Shown here piece after piece: positions 5,413 through 6,772 of a stretch of DNA of 6,772 nucleotides; positions within the stretch are counted from its first letter, which is position 1; each line of letters opens with the position of its first letter. The position numbers and the translations under genes were made by a program. Source of the stretch: Erysipelotrichia bacterium (GTDB lineage: Bacteria; Bacillota_I; Bacilli_A; RFN20; CAG-826); contig JAAZFR010000181.1 in the NCBI GenBank assembly GCA_012971835.1, forward strand, positions 1 through 6,772, given 5' to 3'. The notes beneath the pieces are model-generated. The model was not told the DNA's origin. It did no database searches and worked only from the letters and a program-made list of their open reading frames with translations.

Positions 5413-5429
5413 ACAAAGTCTTTCTTTGT
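5413..5429 (+). terminator. weak stem-loop after the pirin gene, possible terminator
   Basis: ACAAAG and CTTTGT form a 6-base stem around TCTTT, starting 3 bases after the pirin stop. The next T-run (TTTTT near 5438) is several bases downstream, so it is at best a poor intrinsic terminator. It also overlaps the candidate -35 of the next gene. Confidence 0.3.
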
Positions 5430-5453
5430 CTCATCCATTTTTGAGTATAGAAT
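5426..5453 (+). promoter_or_regulatory. candidate promoter of the flavoprotein gene
   Basis: TTGTCT (5426-5431, 4 of 6) and TAGAAT (5448-5453, 5 of 6) are spaced 16 bases apart. Transcription would start near 5460, about 30 bases before the ATG. Confidence 0.45.
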
Positions 5454-5479
5454 AATTACATAGGCACATAATAATTATT

Positions 5480-5483
5480 GAGG
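5480..5483 (+). promoter_or_regulatory. RBS of the flavoprotein gene
   Basis: GAGG lies 7 bases before ATG 5491 and supports that start, which places the FAD-binding motif at the very N-terminus as expected. Confidence 0.65.
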
Positions 5484-5490
5484 CGCGAAA

Positions 5491-6772
5491 ATGGCAATTT
5501 ATGATGTGATAATCGTTGGGGCTTGCACAGCAGGTACATTTTTTTCTAACCTTTTGGCTCAAGAGGGTTTAAAGGTCTTGGTTATTGATAAAGACAAAGA
5601 AGAAAACCTTTCGAAGCGATTAGATATTTTCCATTTTACTCGCCAATCATTTAAAGACTATGGTCTTGAAGAGTCTAAAGAAGGCGATGAAGAATTTGTT
5701 CGCAATTTCAATCTTTGCTATTCAAAATCTGCCCTCGATAATTATTTAAAGAAAAGTTTTTTGGAAGTTGCGGTCATGCATCTTCCTCTTTTTATTCTTA
5801 GGCTCAGAAAAACAGCGATTAAACACGGTGTTACCTTTCGCTTTGAGACATCTTTTGACCATCTTGTCTATGACGAAAATAAGCGAATAAAAGGTATAGT
5901 CACAACCCAAGGCGAGGAAATATTGGCGCGCCTTGTTGTTGATGCAAGTGGGATCCCTTCTGTAATTAGAAGAACAATAAAAGATCCGTATATTGAAAAC
6001 TTCGAAATCGGACCGCGAGATAAATTCTATGTCTTACTAAAATATGTCGAGTTATTAAATCCCACCGACAAAGTTGAATACAGTACGAGTTGGCCGTATT
6101 TTAAAGGCTGGATTGCCCCTCAACATAAGCAAAACGGTGCGATTGTCGGGGTTGGGGCTAATCTTTCATACGACTATGCCCGCAAGTGTATGGCCAAGTT
6201 TGAAGAAAAAATTAAACTTCCTGAGTATAAACTTCAATATGAAGAAATGGGTTGCACTCCTTATCGAAGACCGCCATTTAGTTTTGTTACCGATGGCTTT
6301 CTTGTGATTGGTGATGCCGCATGTCTTACCAAACCAATGAATGGCGAAGGTATTACTTCTGCGTGGGTGCAATGCGCTCCCGCCGCCAAGATTGTTGCCA
6401 AAGCCCTTAAGAATGGGAAATATCCCACTAAAGAATCTCTTTGGAAAATCAATACTTTGTATCAAAGAGGTGAAGGTGCGGATTTCGCCAATCTACGCGC
6501 GACATTGATCGGCGCCGTTGATATGACGATGAAAGACAACGATTATATGTTTAAAGAAAGCATTATTTTCAAGTCTGATGATGAAGATGTAAAAGGAAGC
6601 GTTATTAATAAATTAATTAAAGGAGTACTAACAAAGCAATTTTCGTTCAAAGCCTTGATATCACTTCTTCGTTCATCAAATTTAGGGAAAAAGCTGGAAA
6701 GGCATTACAAAAAGTATCCGGATAATCCAAAGGATTATTTTAACTGGAAAATTAAAGCCGATAAGCTTTGGA
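5491..6772 (+). CDS. FAD-dependent oxidoreductase, geranylgeranyl-reductase type, 3' end cut by window
   Basis: An open frame of 427 codons running off the right edge without a stop. The N-terminal Rossmann segment DVIIVGACTAGTFFSNLLA (5-23), followed by LKVLVIDK (27-34), binds the ADP part of FAD. Its GxGxxG motif has Cys instead of the middle Gly (GACTAG). The second FAD signature VVDASG is at 149-154. The third, GDAACLTKPMNGEGI at 274-288, is the GDxxGxxxPxxGEGI pattern shared by geranylgeranyl reductases and related group A flavoproteins. The C-terminal part (about 330 on) is Lys-rich and lacks a recognisable domain. Family members reduce isoprenoid double bonds or oxidise aromatic and other substrates, and the substrate here is unknown. 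No stretch is clearly membrane-spanning, although residues 90-105 are hydrophobic. The gene follows the pirin gene by 80 bases and has its own RBS. Confidence 0.88.
   Translation, partial: MAIYDVIIVGACTAGTFFSNLLAQEGLKVLVIDKDKEENLSKRLDIFHFTRQSFKDYGLEESKEGDEEFVRNFNLCYSKSALDNYLKKSFLEVAVMHLPLFILRLRKTAIKHGVTFRFETSFDHLVYDENKRIKGIVTTQGEEILARLVVDASGIPSVIRRTIKDPYIENFEIGPRDKFYVLLKYVELLNPTDKVEYSTSWPYFKGWIAPQHKQNGAIVGVGANLSYDYARKCMAKFEEKIKLPEYKLQYEEMGCTPYRRPPFSFVTDGFLVIGDAACLTKPMNGEGITSAWVQCAPAAKIVAKALKNGKYPTKESLWKINTLYQRGEGADFANLRATLIGAVDMTMKDNDYMFKESIIFKSDDEDVKGSVINKLIKGVLTKQFSFKALISLLRSSNLGKKLERHYKKYPDNPKDYFNWKIKADKLW

Noticed and set aside
6074..6307. A 77-residue + strand frame
   Set aside because: It lies out of frame inside the flavoprotein gene, whose frame is open and carries the FAD motifs.

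Overview
The window comes from an AT-rich, probably anaerobic, low-GC Gram-positive-type bacterium (Firmicutes, or a Mollicutes relative that uses the standard code). The evidence is strong AGGAG-type ribosome binding sites, TATAAT-like promoters, an in-frame TGA used as a stop (3247-3249) with Trp encoded by TGG, and a gene set (tandem MinD-type ATPases with ferredoxin inserts, NifX-like proteins, DUF134) typical of anaerobes. I cannot name the species. Every gene I can support is on the + strand.

Layout. 1-867 is the 3' part of a PAS-GGDEF diguanylate cyclase gene. It reads in one frame throughout but is broken by a single TAA at 346-348. 940-1275 is a small single-domain cupin with its own RBS. 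1317-4503 is the core of the window: a six-gene operon behind a good sigma-70-type promoter (TTGACA-N17-TTTAAT). It encodes, in order, a Gly-rich DUF5320 protein, a DUF134 helix-turn-helix protein, a NifX/NifB-C-type cofactor-binding protein, two consecutive MinD/ParA-like ATPases that each carry an inserted two-cluster ferredoxin domain, and a second NifX-like protein with a Cys/His-rich tail. 4571-5410 is a pirin, with a promoter whose -10 box lies inside an imperfect palindrome. 5491 to the right edge is an FAD-dependent oxidoreductase of the geranylgeranyl-reductase type, cut off by the window end. No intergenic stretch exceeds 114 bases, and no tRNA, rRNA, CRISPR array or insertion sequence was seen.

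How the genes may work together. The operon resembles the 'orange protein' (ORP) gene sets of Desulfovibrio and related anaerobes, where two ferredoxin-containing MinD ATPases are encoded with NifX-fold proteins and ORP binds a Mo-Cu-S cluster non-covalently. No nitrogenase structural gene or NifB radical-SAM gene is present here, so the likely role is assembly or carriage of a metal-sulfur cluster unrelated to N2 fixation. The DUF134 protein is the obvious candidate regulator in place of the sigma-54 system of Desulfovibrio. A 13-base direct repeat that brackets the promoter is its candidate binding site. The two ATPases are not equivalent: the first has lost one cysteine of its first cluster. 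The pirin and the flavoprotein share a short GAGACAAAG motif in their upstream regions, but nothing ties them functionally to the operon.
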